A stretch of DNA of 64,000 bases from Mycobacterium sp. (GTDB taxonomy: Bacteria; Actinomycetota; Actinomycetes; Mycobacteriales; Mycobacteriaceae). The notes under the pieces were generated by a model that worked only from the letters and a program-made list of their open reading frames with translations, was not told the origin of the DNA and ran no database searches. Made by a program: the position numbers and the translations under genes. The stretch lies in contig NZ_JASBVP010000012.1 in assembly GCF_029961025.1 (NCBI RefSeq), positions 62,001 through 126,000 of the forward strand, in the 5' to 3' direction. This document shows positions 50,755 to 58,947 of this stretch, piece by piece. Positions within the stretch are counted from its first letter, which is position 1. Each line of letters opens with the position of its first letter.

Positions 50755-51849
50755 TCACATGGCCGACAGGCTGGTCAGCAGCGGCACTCGTCGCCGGCCC
50801 CACTGCCCGGCCGGCCCGTCGTAGATGCCCGCTAGCCGCCAGCCGCAAGCCTGGCAGTGGCCGTCATCGGTCAAGGCGTAGCGGCGCATCGCGTACCAGT
50901 CGCGAACCACAACCGCCGCTCCGCATCCCGGGCATGTCGTCGTGCCGCCCTCGGTGTCGTGGACGTTACCGGTGTAGACGAAGCGCAGGCCTTCGCCGAT
51001 GCCGATGCTGCGGGCGCGAGTCAGCGTCCCCGGGGGAGTGGGTGGGGTGTCCCTCATCTTGTAATCGGGATGGAAGGCGGTGAAGTGCAGCGGCACGTCG
51101 ACGCCCAGGTGTTCCCGGATCCAGCGGCATTCGGCGGCAATCTCGGCGTCGCTGTCGTTGTGGCCCGGGATCAGCAGCGTGGTGATTTCGAACCACACCT
51201 CGGTTTCGTGGCGGAGATACACCAGGGTGTCCAGGACGTCGTTCAGGTGTCCGGCACAGAACCGCCGGTAGAAGTCTTCGGTGAACGCCTTGAGATCGAT
51301 GTTGGCGGCGTCGATATGCCGGTAGAATTCCGCGCGCGGTTGCGGACACATATAGCCCGCGGTCACCGCCACCGCCCTGATGCCCCGCTGATGGCAGGCA
51401 TCCGCGACGTCGGCTGCGTATTCCCAAAAGATCGTCGGATCGTTATAGGTGAAAGCAACACTGCGACAACCCAATTCGTCCGCCGCTGCGGCGATGTCCG
51501 CGGGTGTGGCCCGGCTGGCAAGGGTATCGACTTCGCGGGATTTGGAGATGTCCCAGTTCTGACAGAACCGGCATGCCAAATTGCAGCCCGCGGTACCAAA
51601 CGACAGCACCGCCGAGCCCGGCAGGAAGTGATTGAGCGGTTTTTTCTCGATCGGGTCGACGCATAACCCGCTGGAGCGCCCGTAGCTGGTGAGCACAATC
51701 TGATCGTCGATGCGGGCGCGCACGAAACACAGGCCGCGCTGGCCCTCGTGCAGCTTACACGCCCGCGGGCACACGTCGCACTGAATGCGGCCGTCGTCGA
51801 GGCGGTGCCAGTGCTTGGTGACGATGGTAAACGGATCGTCGCGGCTCAT
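50755..51849 (-). CDS. pflA: AmmeMemoRadiSam-type radical SAM enzyme (pflA-like)
   Basis: A 364-residue radical SAM protein. The cluster motif is GCNLACRFCQNW (CxxxCxxC). An N-terminal segment CDVCPRACKLHEGQRGLCFVR and a C-terminal zinc-ribbon-like CPGCGAAV...CQACGW flank the TIM-barrel. This layout is that of the AmmeMemoRadiSam system radical SAM protein (AmrS), often annotated as pyruvate formate-lyase activating enzyme; M. tuberculosis Rv3138 carries the name pflA. No pyruvate formate-lyase or AmmeMemo partner gene is in the window, so the substrate is open. It starts 21 bases after hisN on the same strand. Confidence 0.87.
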   Translation of the reverse strand: MSRDDPFTIVTKHWHRLDDGRIQCDVCPRACKLHEGQRGLCFVRARIDDQIVLTSYGRSSGLCVDPIEKKPLNHFLPGSAVLSFGTAGCNLACRFCQNWDISKSREVDTLASRATPADIAAAADELGCRSVAFTYNDPTIFWEYAADVADACHQRGIRAVAVTAGYMCPQPRAEFYRHIDAANIDLKAFTEDFYRRFCAGHLNDVLDTLVYLRHETEVWFEITTLLIPGHNDSDAEIAAECRWIREHLGVDVPLHFTAFHPDYKMRDTPPTPPGTLTRARSIGIGEGLRFVYTGNVHDTEGGTTTCPGCGAAVVVRDWYAMRRYALTDDGHCQACGWRLAGIYDGPAGQWGRRRVPLLTSLSAM

Positions 51850-51870
51850 GACGTGCTTCCCGGGCCCAGG

Positions 51871-52656
51871 CTACCCGGCGGCCAGCCTGGCCAGCACCCG
51901 GTCGTGCAAGAGACCGTTGGTGGCCACAGCGCTGCCGCCGTGCGGCCCGGGGGCGCCGTCCAAGCTGGTGAACCTCCCGCCCGCCTCGCGCACCAGGATG
52001 TCCAGCGCCGCCAGGTCCCACACCGACACCTCGGGCTCGGCGGCGATGTCGACAGCTCCCTCGGCCACTAGGCAGTAAGACCAGAAGTCACCGTAGCCGC
52101 GCACCCGCCAGACCGCCTCGGTGAGATCGATAAACGCGTCGCCCAGACCGCGCCGCATCCATCCGGACAGGCTGGAGAATGACAGGCTCGCCGAATCCAG
52201 CTCGGCTACCGCGGACACCGACAGTCGACGGGGCGGCGAGCCGCCGACCGTCGCGAACGCACCCAGGCCGCGCGCCGCCCACCAGCGTCGTTGCAACGCG
52301 GGTGCGCTGACGACACCAACGCACGGCACACCGTCGTCGAGCAACGCGATCAAACTGGCCCACACCGGCACTCCCCGCACGAAATTCTTCGTGCCGTCAA
52401 TCGGGTCGATGATCCACTGCCGTCCGGTCAACTTCGTCACCCCGCCGAACTCTTCGCCGACCACGTGATCGCCGGCACGATGCTGGCCAAGGCGCGCGCG
52501 CAGCTCGGATTCGACCGCCTGATCGGCGTCGGTGACCGGCGTCAGGTCCGGTTTGGTGTCGACATGCAGGTCAACCGCGCCGAACCGGCTAAGGGTCACC
52601 GCGTCCGCATGGTTGGCCAGGGTCAACGCGAGCGCCAGATCGGCTGCTGGGGTCAT
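51871..52656 (-). CDS. hisN: Histidinol-phosphatase (inositol monophosphatase fold)
   Basis: A 261-residue, magnesium-dependent phosphatase of the inositol-monophosphatase family. Metal-binding motifs are [17 protein letters not shown] and [15 protein letters not shown]. It corresponds to M. tuberculosis Rv3137, shown to be the histidinol-phosphate phosphatase HisN, which does the penultimate steps' dephosphorylation in histidine synthesis. The ATG at 52656 has GAGGAG upstream with normal spacing; an in-frame GTG at 52665 is too close to that site. It is the first gene of the minus-strand run leading through the radical-SAM gene and the fadE genes. The opposite-strand gene start lies 89 bases away. 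Confidence 0.9.
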   Translation of the reverse strand: MTPAADLALALTLANHADAVTLSRFGAVDLHVDTKPDLTPVTDADQAVESELRARLGQHRAGDHVVGEEFGGVTKLTGRQWIIDPIDGTKNFVRGVPVWASLIALLDDGVPCVGVVSAPALQRRWWAARGLGAFATVGGSPPRRLSVSAVAELDSASLSFSSLSGWMRRGLGDAFIDLTEAVWRVRGYGDFWSYCLVAEGAVDIAAEPEVSVWDLAALDILVREAGGRFTSLDGAPGPHGGSAVATNGLLHDRVLARLAAG

Positions 52657-52744
52657 GTGCGCCACTCCTCAATGCCGGCTGCGCGGCATTATCGTCGGCG
52701 GTCGTCGGCGGCGGGAGTCAAGCGCGCCGTCCTACCATGGCAGC

Positions 52745-53092
52745 ATGTGGGAAGTCGGCGTGCTGCTGCTGCTCATCGCGACAATGGCGGTGTTACTGGC
52801 GCCGCGGTTCATCCGCCGCGGCCCGCGCGCCGATGCCGTGCCTGGCACGCTGCTGGTCACCGGTGTCAGCCCGCGACCGGACGCTACGGGTGAGCAATAC
52901 GTCACAATAAGCGGCGTCATCAACGGACCTACCGTCAACGAGCATGCCGTATATGAGCGCATGGCGGTCAACGTCGATCAGTGGCCGCGGGTCGGCCAGC
53001 TACTGCCGGTGGTGTACTCCCAGCGAAATCCGGATAACTGGGTTTTTGCGCCGCCCACCGAGGCGCCCCCCGGGGTCAACCAGCCGGGTTGA
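52745..53092 (+). CDS. Small membrane-anchored hypothetical protein
   Basis: A 115-residue protein with one N-terminal helix (about 4-22) ending in the basic RFIRRGPRAD, then a soluble beta-rich part with LLVTGVSPRPDATGEQYVTISGVINGPTVNEHAVYERMAVNVDQWP. It resembles short actinobacterial proteins with a single anchor and an extracytoplasmic or cytoplasmic beta domain, but I cannot name a family. It is divergent from hisN (88 bases) and precedes folP2 by 58 bases on the same strand. It stands at the junction between the Rv3137 and Rv1207 blocks. Confidence 0.68.
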   Translation: MWEVGVLLLLIATMAVLLAPRFIRRGPRADAVPGTLLVTGVSPRPDATGEQYVTISGVINGPTVNEHAVYERMAVNVDQWPRVGQLLPVVYSQRNPDNWVFAPPTEAPPGVNQPG

Positions 53093-53150
53093 GGGCGCGG
53101 ACCTGCGGCCTGAGCCCCACCTGAGCGCGTCGACCGGGCACCATAGACGC

Positions 53151-54026
53151 GTGCACTCCACCTTGTGCGGGCGCCCGGTCGCCGCGGACCGCCCCCTGAT
53201 CATGGCCATCGTCAACCGCACCCCGGACTCCTTTTACGACCGGGGTGCCACCTTCAACGACGATGCTGCCAAGACCGCCGCCCACCGGGCGATCGCCGAG
53301 GGTGCCGACGTCATAGACGTCGGTGGGGTCAAGGCCGGGCCGGGTCAGGGCGTCGACGCCGAGACCGAGATCGCCCGGGTGGTGCCGTTCATCGAATGGT
53401 TGCGCGACGCCTACCCGGACCAACTGATCAGTGTCGACACCTGGCGCTCGGCAGTGGCCCAGAAGGCGTGCCAGGCGGGTGCCGACCTGATCAACGACAC
53501 CTGGGGCGGGGTTGACCCGGATCTGGTCGCGGTGGCCGCCGAGTTCGGGGCCGGTGTGGTGTGCTCCCACACCGGTGGTGCGACGCCGCGCACCCGCCCC
53601 TTTCGGGTGAGTTACGGCATTACGACTCGCGCCGTGGTGGACGACGTTGTTCGTGACCTGACCGCGGCCGCCGACCGGGCGGTGGCCGCAGGGGTAGCGC
53701 GGGATCGCGTGCTGATCGACCCGACTCACGATTTCGGCAAGAACACCTTCCACGGGCTGGCGCTCTTGCGTCACGTGGACGATCTGGTGAAGACCGGGTG
53801 GCCGGTGCTGATGGCTTTGAGCAATAAGGACTTCGTCGGGGAGACTCTGGGCGTGGACCTCACTGAACGGCTGGAGGGAACACTGGCGGCTACCGCGCTT
53901 GCGGCCGCCGCCGGAGCCCGGATGTTTCGGGTTCATCAGGTAACCCCGACTCGGCGGGTGCTCGAGATGGTGGCCTCCATCCGCGGGAACCGCCCGCCGG
54001 CGCGCACGGTCAGGGGCCTGGCGTGA
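53151..54026 (+). CDS. folP2: Dihydropteroate synthase homologue FolP2
   Basis: A 291-residue TIM-barrel protein homologous to dihydropteroate synthase (M. tuberculosis Rv1207). Conserved positions appear as IMAIVNRTPDSFYDRG, SVDTWRSAVAQ and LINDTWGG. The loop that normally reads GGESTRPG is GGVKAGPGQG, and the C-terminal block reads FRVHQVTPTRRVLEM rather than RVHDV. FolP2 proteins of mycobacteria are described as lacking true dihydropteroate synthase activity, with FolP1 the functional enzyme, and these substitutions fit that. The GTG at 53151 is chosen for the usual HSTLCGRPV start. Its stop overlaps gpgS (GTGA), so the two are translationally coupled. Confidence 0.9.
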   Translation: MHSTLCGRPVAADRPLIMAIVNRTPDSFYDRGATFNDDAAKTAAHRAIAEGADVIDVGGVKAGPGQGVDAETEIARVVPFIEWLRDAYPDQLISVDTWRSAVAQKACQAGADLINDTWGGVDPDLVAVAAEFGAGVVCSHTGGATPRTRPFRVSYGITTRAVVDDVVRDLTAAADRAVAAGVARDRVLIDPTHDFGKNTFHGLALLRHVDDLVKTGWPVLMALSNKDFVGETLGVDLTERLEGTLAATALAAAAGARMFRVHQVTPTRRVLEMVASIRGNRPPARTVRGLA

Positions 54027-54988
54027 CGGCCTCGGAGCTGACCGGGATGGACACCCTCGCAGGGCTGCCCGGGGACACCTGGCTATCCGATCGCAGTTGG
54101 AGCCGTCCGGCCTGGACGACTGGGGAGCTGGAGGCCGCCAAAGCCGGGCGAACGATCTCGGTTGTGCTGCCCGCTCTCAACGAGCAGGAAACCATCGGTG
54201 CGGTCATTGACAGTATTTCGCCATTGGTCGGTGGGCTTGTCGATGAGCTGATCGTGCTGGACTCGGGCTCCACCGACGCCACCGAGATCCGGGCCGTCGC
54301 CGCCGGTGCCCGCTTCGTCAGCCGGGAACAGGCCCTGCCCGAGATCAGCCCGCGTCCGGGCAAGGGTGAGGCGTTGTGGCGGTCGTTGGCGGTTACCAGC
54401 GGCGACATCGTGGTGTTCATCGACTCCGACCTGATCAATCCGCACCCGATGTTTGTGCCGTGGCTGGTGGGCCCGCTGCTGACCGGCGACGGCATCCACC
54501 TGGTCAAGAGCTTCTACCGGCGGCCGTTGATTGTCGGCGACAGCAGCGGCAGCAAGAGCGCAACCGGCGGCGGACGCGTCACCGAGCTGGTGGCGCGCCC
54601 GCTGCTGGCTGCTTTGCGGCCCGAGCTGGGGTGCGTGCTGCAGCCCTTAGGCGGTGAGTACGCGGCCACCCGCGAGCTGCTCACCTCGGTGCCCTTCGCC
54701 CCCGGCTACGGGGTGGAGATCGGCCTTTTGATCGACACCTACGACCGGTTGGGGCTGGACGCGATCGCGCAGGTCAACCTCGGCGTCCGGGCGCACCGCA
54801 ACCGGCCGCTGACTGAACTTGGCGCGATGAGCCGGCAGGTTATCGCGACCCTGCTCTCCCGATGCGGAATCCCAGACTCCGGGGTGGGTCTGACCCAGTT
54901 CTTCGTCGACGACGACGGCTTCACGTCTCGCACCTGGCCGGTCTCGCTGGCGGACCGCCCGCCGATGAATGCCCTGCGGTCGCGCTGA
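54023..54988 (+). CDS. gpgS: Glucosyl-3-phosphoglycerate synthase
   Basis: A 321-residue GT-A glycosyltransferase (family GT81) that joins glucose from a nucleotide sugar to 3-phosphoglycerate. This is the first step of methylglucose lipopolysaccharide synthesis, whose product regulates fatty-acid synthesis. Seen here are ISVVLPALNEQETIGAVI (donor-binding start), VDELIVLDSGSTDATEIRA, the metal-binding DSD in IVFIDSDLINPHP, and GGRVTELVARPLLAALRPEL. It matches M. tuberculosis Rv1208. The GTG start overlaps folP2. Downstream DivIVA-like and tagA genes follow in the same direction. Confidence 0.95.
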   Translation: MTASELTGMDTLAGLPGDTWLSDRSWSRPAWTTGELEAAKAGRTISVVLPALNEQETIGAVIDSISPLVGGLVDELIVLDSGSTDATEIRAVAAGARFVSREQALPEISPRPGKGEALWRSLAVTSGDIVVFIDSDLINPHPMFVPWLVGPLLTGDGIHLVKSFYRRPLIVGDSSGSKSATGGGRVTELVARPLLAALRPELGCVLQPLGGEYAATRELLTSVPFAPGYGVEIGLLIDTYDRLGLDAIAQVNLGVRAHRNRPLTELGAMSRQVIATLLSRCGIPDSGVGLTQFFVDDDGFTSRTWPVSLADRPPMNALRSR

Positions 54989-55023
54989 CACCAGCCGGCG
55001 CGCCGTGAGGCAATATCGATGGC

Positions 55024-55392
55024 GTGGCGTTGGTGTTGCTATACCTGGGGATGCTGGTGCTGGTGGCAATCGTGCTGTTCGGCGCCGCCAGTCTGCTGTT
55101 CGGCCGTGGCGAAGAGCTGCCGCCTCTTCCGCGTGCGACGACCGCGACGATGCTGCCGGCGTCGGGTGTTACCCGCGCCGATGTCGACGCAGTCAAGTTC
55201 ACCCAGGTGCTACGCGGGTACAAGACCAGTGAGGTCGATTGGGTGCTGGACCGGCTGGGTCGCGAGCTGGATCTGCTGCGCAGCCAGCTGGCAGCGGCTC
55301 AGGTGGCCGCACTTCCCCCCAACGCCTCGCTTCCCCCCAACGACGTGAACGCCGTGGGCGACCAGGCCGGAAACGACCAGGTAGCGCGGTGA
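55024..55392 (+). CDS. DivIVA-domain membrane protein (Rv1209-like)
   Basis: A 122-residue protein with one N-terminal helix (about 4-26) and a short DivIVA-like coiled-coil element (VDAVKFTQVLRGYKTSEVDWVLDRLGRELD). The DivIVA motif suggests a link to polar growth or division proteins such as Wag31, though no such role is shown. The C-terminal part has two copies of LPPN-type sequence from a small DNA duplication (CTTCCCCCCAACG twice, near 55313-55341). It matches the Rv1209 position between gpgS and tagA, and its stop overlaps tagA (GTGA). Confidence 0.83.
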   Translation: MALVLLYLGMLVLVAIVLFGAASLLFGRGEELPPLPRATTATMLPASGVTRADVDAVKFTQVLRGYKTSEVDWVLDRLGRELDLLRSQLAAAQVAALPPNASLPPNDVNAVGDQAGNDQVAR

Positions 55393-55964
55393 CTGTGCCG
55401 GGCGAGGACGGGCTGGTTCGCTGCGGCTGGGCCGATGCCGGATGGGGAGCGGACCGCGAGCTGTATCGCAGCTACCACGACCACGAGTGGGGCCGCCCGG
55501 TGCGCGCCCGGACGGCATTGTTCGAACGGATGAGCCTGGAGGCCTTCCAGAGCGGGCTGTCGTGGCTGCTCATTTTGCGCAAACGAGAAAACTTCCGGCG
55601 TGCCTTCTCCGGGTTTGACATCGAGGCGGTCGCCCGCTATAGCGACACCGATGTGGACCGCCTGATGGCCGACGACGGGATCATCCGCAACCGGGCCAAG
55701 ATCGAAGCGACCATCGCCAACGCGCGCGCCGCCGCCGACATCGACCTTTCCCAGCTGCTCTGGTCATTCCGTCCGCCCCCGCGTCCCCGACCCGCTAACC
55801 CGTCGGAAATCCCCTCAGCCACTGCAGAATCCACGGCCATGGCACGTGAGCTCAAACGGCGCGGGTTCCGGTTTGTAGGGCCCACCACGGCTTACGCTTT
55901 GATGCAGGCGACCGGGATGGTCGACGACCACGTTCGCACCTGCTGGGTACCGCCGGCGCGGTGA
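55389..55964 (+). CDS. tagA: DNA-3-methyladenine glycosylase I
   Basis: A 191-residue base-excision repair enzyme of the Tag family (M. tuberculosis Rv1210). The N-terminal VRCGWADAGW and YHDHEWGRP motifs and the C-terminal DHVRTCW motif supply the zinc-binding Cys and His residues; SGLSWLLILRKRENFRRAFSGFD is the helix-hairpin-helix region. It removes 3-methyladenine from alkylated DNA. The GTG at 55389 overlaps the Rv1209-like stop. Length is slightly short of the 204 residues I recall for the M. tuberculosis protein, the difference being at the C terminus. Confidence 0.93.
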   Translation: MTVPGEDGLVRCGWADAGWGADRELYRSYHDHEWGRPVRARTALFERMSLEAFQSGLSWLLILRKRENFRRAFSGFDIEAVARYSDTDVDRLMADDGIIRNRAKIEATIANARAAADIDLSQLLWSFRPPPRPRPANPSEIPSATAESTAMARELKRRGFRFVGPTTAYALMQATGMVDDHVRTCWVPPAR

Positions 55965-56116
55965 GACTCACCAAAGCAGGGCCGGATGCACCAGCCGACC
56001 CCAATAGTGAACAATAGAGGTGTGAATTGGCAGTTCAGCGTCGGGTATGGGTACGGCGGGGCATGCCCGGCACCGGCAGGACTCGTGACGACGGGCCAAC
56101 GTGGAGGGAGCACTCG

Positions 56117-56284
56117 ATGGCGGCGATGAAGCCCCGGACCGGTGACGGTCCTCTGGAAGCGACCAAGGAGGGGCGCGGCATCGTGATGCGAGTACCACTC
56201 GAGGGCGGCGGTCGACTCGTCGTCGAGCTGACACCCGACGAGGCCGCCGCATTGGGTGAGGAACTCAAAAGCGTCACCAGCTAA
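56117..56284 (+). CDS. DUF3117 small protein (Rv1211-like)
   Basis: A 55-residue protein highly conserved in actinobacteria. The sequence MAAMKPRTGDGPLEATKEG and RVPLEGGGRLVVELTPDEAAALGEEL identifies DUF3117, whose function is unknown. The ATG at 56117 has GGAGGGAG about 9 bases upstream, a strong ribosome-binding site that decides the start; longer upstream readings are Arg-rich and not conserved. The gene follows tagA by 152 bases, so it probably has its own promoter (an AT-rich stretch at about 56000-56025 could hold it). Confidence 0.9.
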   Translation: MAAMKPRTGDGPLEATKEGRGIVMRVPLEGGGRLVVELTPDEAAALGEELKSVTS

Positions 56285-56291
56285 CGGCACG

Positions 56292-56312
56292 GTCTCGCGG
56301 GGTCCGCGGGAC
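56292..56312. terminator. Hairpin between convergent DUF3117 gene and glgM
   Basis: GTCTCGCGG (56292-56300), a three-base loop, then CCGCGGGAC (56304-56312) form a nine-pair stem with one G-U pair. It sits in the 35-base gap between two converging genes, so it could stop transcription from both sides. There is no T-tract, which is typical of mycobacterial terminator candidates but lowers certainty. Confidence 0.5.
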
Positions 56313-56319
56313 GGTGGTG

Positions 56320-57483
56320 CTACCCGCACACCTTCTGGTAGACGGCCAACGTCTGCTCGGCGACGCGCGTCCAGGAGAACTCCTCAATGCAGCGGCGGCG
56401 CCCGGCTCGTCCGTAGCGTTCGGCTGCGCCGGTGTCGGCTAGTAGGGCGTTGACCGCATCGGCCAACCCGGTCTGGTAGCCGACCGGGTCCTCGGCGTCA
56501 TAATGCACCAGCGAACCGGTGACGCCGTCGGCGACCACCTCCGGTATCCCGCCGACGTCGGAGGCCACTACCGCCGTGGCGCAGGCCATCGCCTCCAGGT
56601 TGACGATCCCGAATGGCTCATACACCGAGGGGCATACCGAAACTGTTGCCGCCGAGAGGATCTCGCGGATTTTCGGGAGCGGCAGCATCTCGCGGACCCA
56701 GAACACGCCGGTGCGAGAGCGGGCCAGTTCGGCTACTGCGGCAGTGACTTCGGCAGCGATCTGCGGTGTGTCAGGCGCTCCGGCACACAGCACCAGCTGT
56801 GCGTCGGGGCGGAACCGGTGGGCGGCTGCGATCAGATGCGTGACGCCTTTCTGCCGAGTTATCCGCCCGACGAACGCGACGATGGGCCGGTTCGGATCGA
56901 CCCCGAGGTCGGCCAGAATCGACTGGCTCGGGCCGGGCGGGGCGGGGTACCACAGGTCGGTGTCAATCCCGTTTTTGATGACATACACTCGGCTCGGCTC
57001 CAGGGTGGGGTAGACACTAAGCAAGTCTTCGCGCATCCGGGAGCTCACCGCGATCACGGCGTCGGCGGTCGTTACTGAGCTGCGCTCCACCCACAAAGAC
57101 ACCTGGTAGCCGGCGCCGAGTTGCTCGGCTTTCCATGGTCTTAGGGGCTCGAGCGAATGCGTGGTCACCACGTGCGGAATCTGGTGAAGCAACGCAGCCA
57201 GGTACCCGGCCAGTCCGGTGTACCAGGTGTGCGAATGCACCACGCTGGCCGCGGCGGCGGCCTCAGCCATCAGCAGGTCGGCCGATAACGCCGACAGGGC
57301 GGGATTCGCGTCTTTCAGCCGCGGGTCGGGCTGATGTGCGACGGCACCCGGACGGGGCACACCGATACAGTGCACGTCTACCACGCACAGGTCGCGCAGG
57401 TGCGCGACCAACTCGGTGACGTGCACCCCGGCGCCGCCGTAGACATCCGGGGGGTACTCCCGGGTCATCATCGCCACCCGCAT
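56320..57483 (-). CDS. glgM: Alpha-maltose-1-phosphate synthase
   Basis: A 387-residue GT-B glycosyltransferase (family GT4) matching M. tuberculosis Rv1212c, GlgM. It uses ADP-glucose and glucose-1-phosphate to make alpha-maltose-1-phosphate, which GlgE polymerises into glycogen and capsular alpha-glucan. Motifs are MMTREYPPDVYGGAGVHVTELVAHL (donor loop) at the N terminus, FVGRITRQKGVTHLI mid-protein, and EPFGIVNLEAMACATAVVASDVGGIPEVV at the donor site. It is divergent from glgC, which supplies its ADP-glucose, across 227 bases. Confidence 0.94.
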   Translation of the reverse strand: MRVAMMTREYPPDVYGGAGVHVTELVAHLRDLCVVDVHCIGVPRPGAVAHQPDPRLKDANPALSALSADLLMAEAAAAASVVHSHTWYTGLAGYLAALLHQIPHVVTTHSLEPLRPWKAEQLGAGYQVSLWVERSSVTTADAVIAVSSRMREDLLSVYPTLEPSRVYVIKNGIDTDLWYPAPPGPSQSILADLGVDPNRPIVAFVGRITRQKGVTHLIAAAHRFRPDAQLVLCAGAPDTPQIAAEVTAAVAELARSRTGVFWVREMLPLPKIREILSAATVSVCPSVYEPFGIVNLEAMACATAVVASDVGGIPEVVADGVTGSLVHYDAEDPVGYQTGLADAVNALLADTGAAERYGRAGRRRCIEEFSWTRVAEQTLAVYQKVCG

Positions 57484-57710
57484 ACCGGAACGCTAAAGGG
57501 CGCTGAACAGGTCGCTGAAGGGTGGGGCGCCGCACACCCCACCGCGCCGCGGCGTCGGGTGCCTATAGTCCACCGAAAAATCAAACACTGCCGCCCCGCC
57601 GGTTTGCCGGAGCGGGGGTCGCCGACTGGCCCGCCGGCGGGCCGTCAGCACGGCGATCAATCGCCCGATTGCCCTGGCAGCGGTTCCCGGCTGCCGATAG
57701 GTTTGTGTTT

Positions 57711-58925
57711 ATGCGGGAATCGCCACATGTGCTGGGCATTGTCCTGGCCGGTGGGGAGGGCAAAAGACTCTATCCGCTGACCGCAGACCGGGCCAAGCCC
57801 GCGGTTCCCTTCGGCGGCGCCTACCGGCTGATCGACTTCGTGCTGTCGAATCTGGTCAACGCCCGATACCTGAGAATCTGTGTGCTGACCCAATACAAGT
57901 CGCACTCGCTGGACCGCCACATCTCGCAGAACTGGCGGCTGTCCGGTCTGGCCGGCGAGTACATCACACCGGTGCCGGCCCAGCAGCGCCTCGGCCCACG
58001 CTGGTACACCGGCTCGGCTGACGCGATCTACCAATCGCTCAATCTGATCTACGACGAAGACCCGGACTACGTGGTGGTGTTCGGGGCCGATCACGTGTAC
58101 CGCATGGACCCCGAGCAAATGGTGCGGTTCCACATCGAAAGCGGGGCGGGGGCGACGGTGGCCGGAATTCGGGTGCCGCGCGCGCAGGCGAGCGCGTTCG
58201 GTTGTCTCGACGCCGACGAGTCCGGGCGCATCCGCAGCTTTGTCGAGAAGCCGACAGATCCCCCTGGCACCCCGGACAATCCAGAGTTCACGTTTGTCTC
58301 GATGGGCAACTACATCTTCACCACCAAGGTGCTGATCGATGCCATCCGCGCCGACGCCGAGGATGACCGCTCCGACCACGATATGGGCGGTGACATCATT
58401 CCCCGACTGGTTGCCGACGGGTTGGCCGCGGTCTACGACTTCGCCGATAACGAGGTGCCCGGCGCCACCGACCGCGACCGCGGTTACTGGCGTGACGTCG
58501 GTACCCTGGACGCGTTCTACGACGCCCACATGGATCTGGTGTCGGTGCACCCGGTATTCAACCTCTACAACAAGCGCTGGCCGATCCGCGGTGCGATGGA
58601 GAATCTGGCACCGGCCAAGTTCGTCAACGGTGGGTCGGCTCAGGAGTCGGTCGTCGGCGCCGGCAGCATCATCTCGGCGGCCTCGGTGCGCAACTCGGTG
58701 CTGTCGTCGAACGTGGTCGTCGACGATGGTGCGATCGTGGAGGGCAGCGTGATCATGCCGGGAACCCGGGTGGGCCGCGGCGCGGTGGTGCGCCACGCGA
58801 TCTTAGATAAGAACGTGGTGGTCGGACCGGGGGAGATGGTCGGGGTAGACCTGGAGAAGGATCGTGAACGGTTCGCCGTCAGCGCCGGTGGCGTGGTCGC
58901 GGTGGGCAAAGGTGTCTGGATTTAG
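57711..58925 (+). CDS. glgC: Glucose-1-phosphate adenylyltransferase
   Basis: A 404-residue ADP-glucose pyrophosphorylase (M. tuberculosis Rv1213). It makes ADP-glucose, the donor for GlgM and GlgA. The N-terminal [32 protein letters not shown] binds substrate and allosteric effectors. [10 protein letters not shown] carries the catalytic Asp, and a C-terminal left-handed beta-helix (about residues 295-390) has regular isoleucine/valine repeats. The ATG at 57711 gives the family length of 404; the upstream in-frame reading is low-complexity. The 227-base gap to glgM likely holds both promoters; a TATAGT at 57564-57569 is a weak -10 candidate. Confidence 0.95.
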   Translation: MRESPHVLGIVLAGGEGKRLYPLTADRAKPAVPFGGAYRLIDFVLSNLVNARYLRICVLTQYKSHSLDRHISQNWRLSGLAGEYITPVPAQQRLGPRWYTGSADAIYQSLNLIYDEDPDYVVVFGADHVYRMDPEQMVRFHIESGAGATVAGIRVPRAQASAFGCLDADESGRIRSFVEKPTDPPGTPDNPEFTFVSMGNYIFTTKVLIDAIRADAEDDRSDHDMGGDIIPRLVADGLAAVYDFADNEVPGATDRDRGYWRDVGTLDAFYDAHMDLVSVHPVFNLYNKRWPIRGAMENLAPAKFVNGGSAQESVVGAGSIISAASVRNSVLSSNVVVDDGAIVEGSVIMPGTRVGRGAVVRHAILDKNVVVGPGEMVGVDLEKDRERFAVSAGGVVAVGKGVWI

Positions 58926-58930
58926 CACCG

Positions 58931-58947
58931 CCGGCCAGCTAGGCCGG
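58931..58947. terminator. Short hairpin between convergent glgC and CocE-type gene
   Basis: CCGGCC (58931-58936), five bases, GGCCGG (58942-58947) form a six-pair GC stem spanning the 13-base gap between two converging stops. It could act as a bidirectional terminator. The stem is short and overlaps the last codons of the minus-strand gene, so the call is tentative. Confidence 0.35.

Noticed and set aside
55313..55341. A short tandem CTTCCCCCCAACG repeat considered as a possible CRISPR or satellite.
   Set aside because: Only two units, inside a coding frame and without spacers; it is a small in-frame duplication.
57564..57569. TATAGT in the glgM-glgC gap as the glgC promoter.
   Set aside because: No matching -35 and it lies about 140 bases from the start codon; kept only as a weak candidate in the glgC entry.
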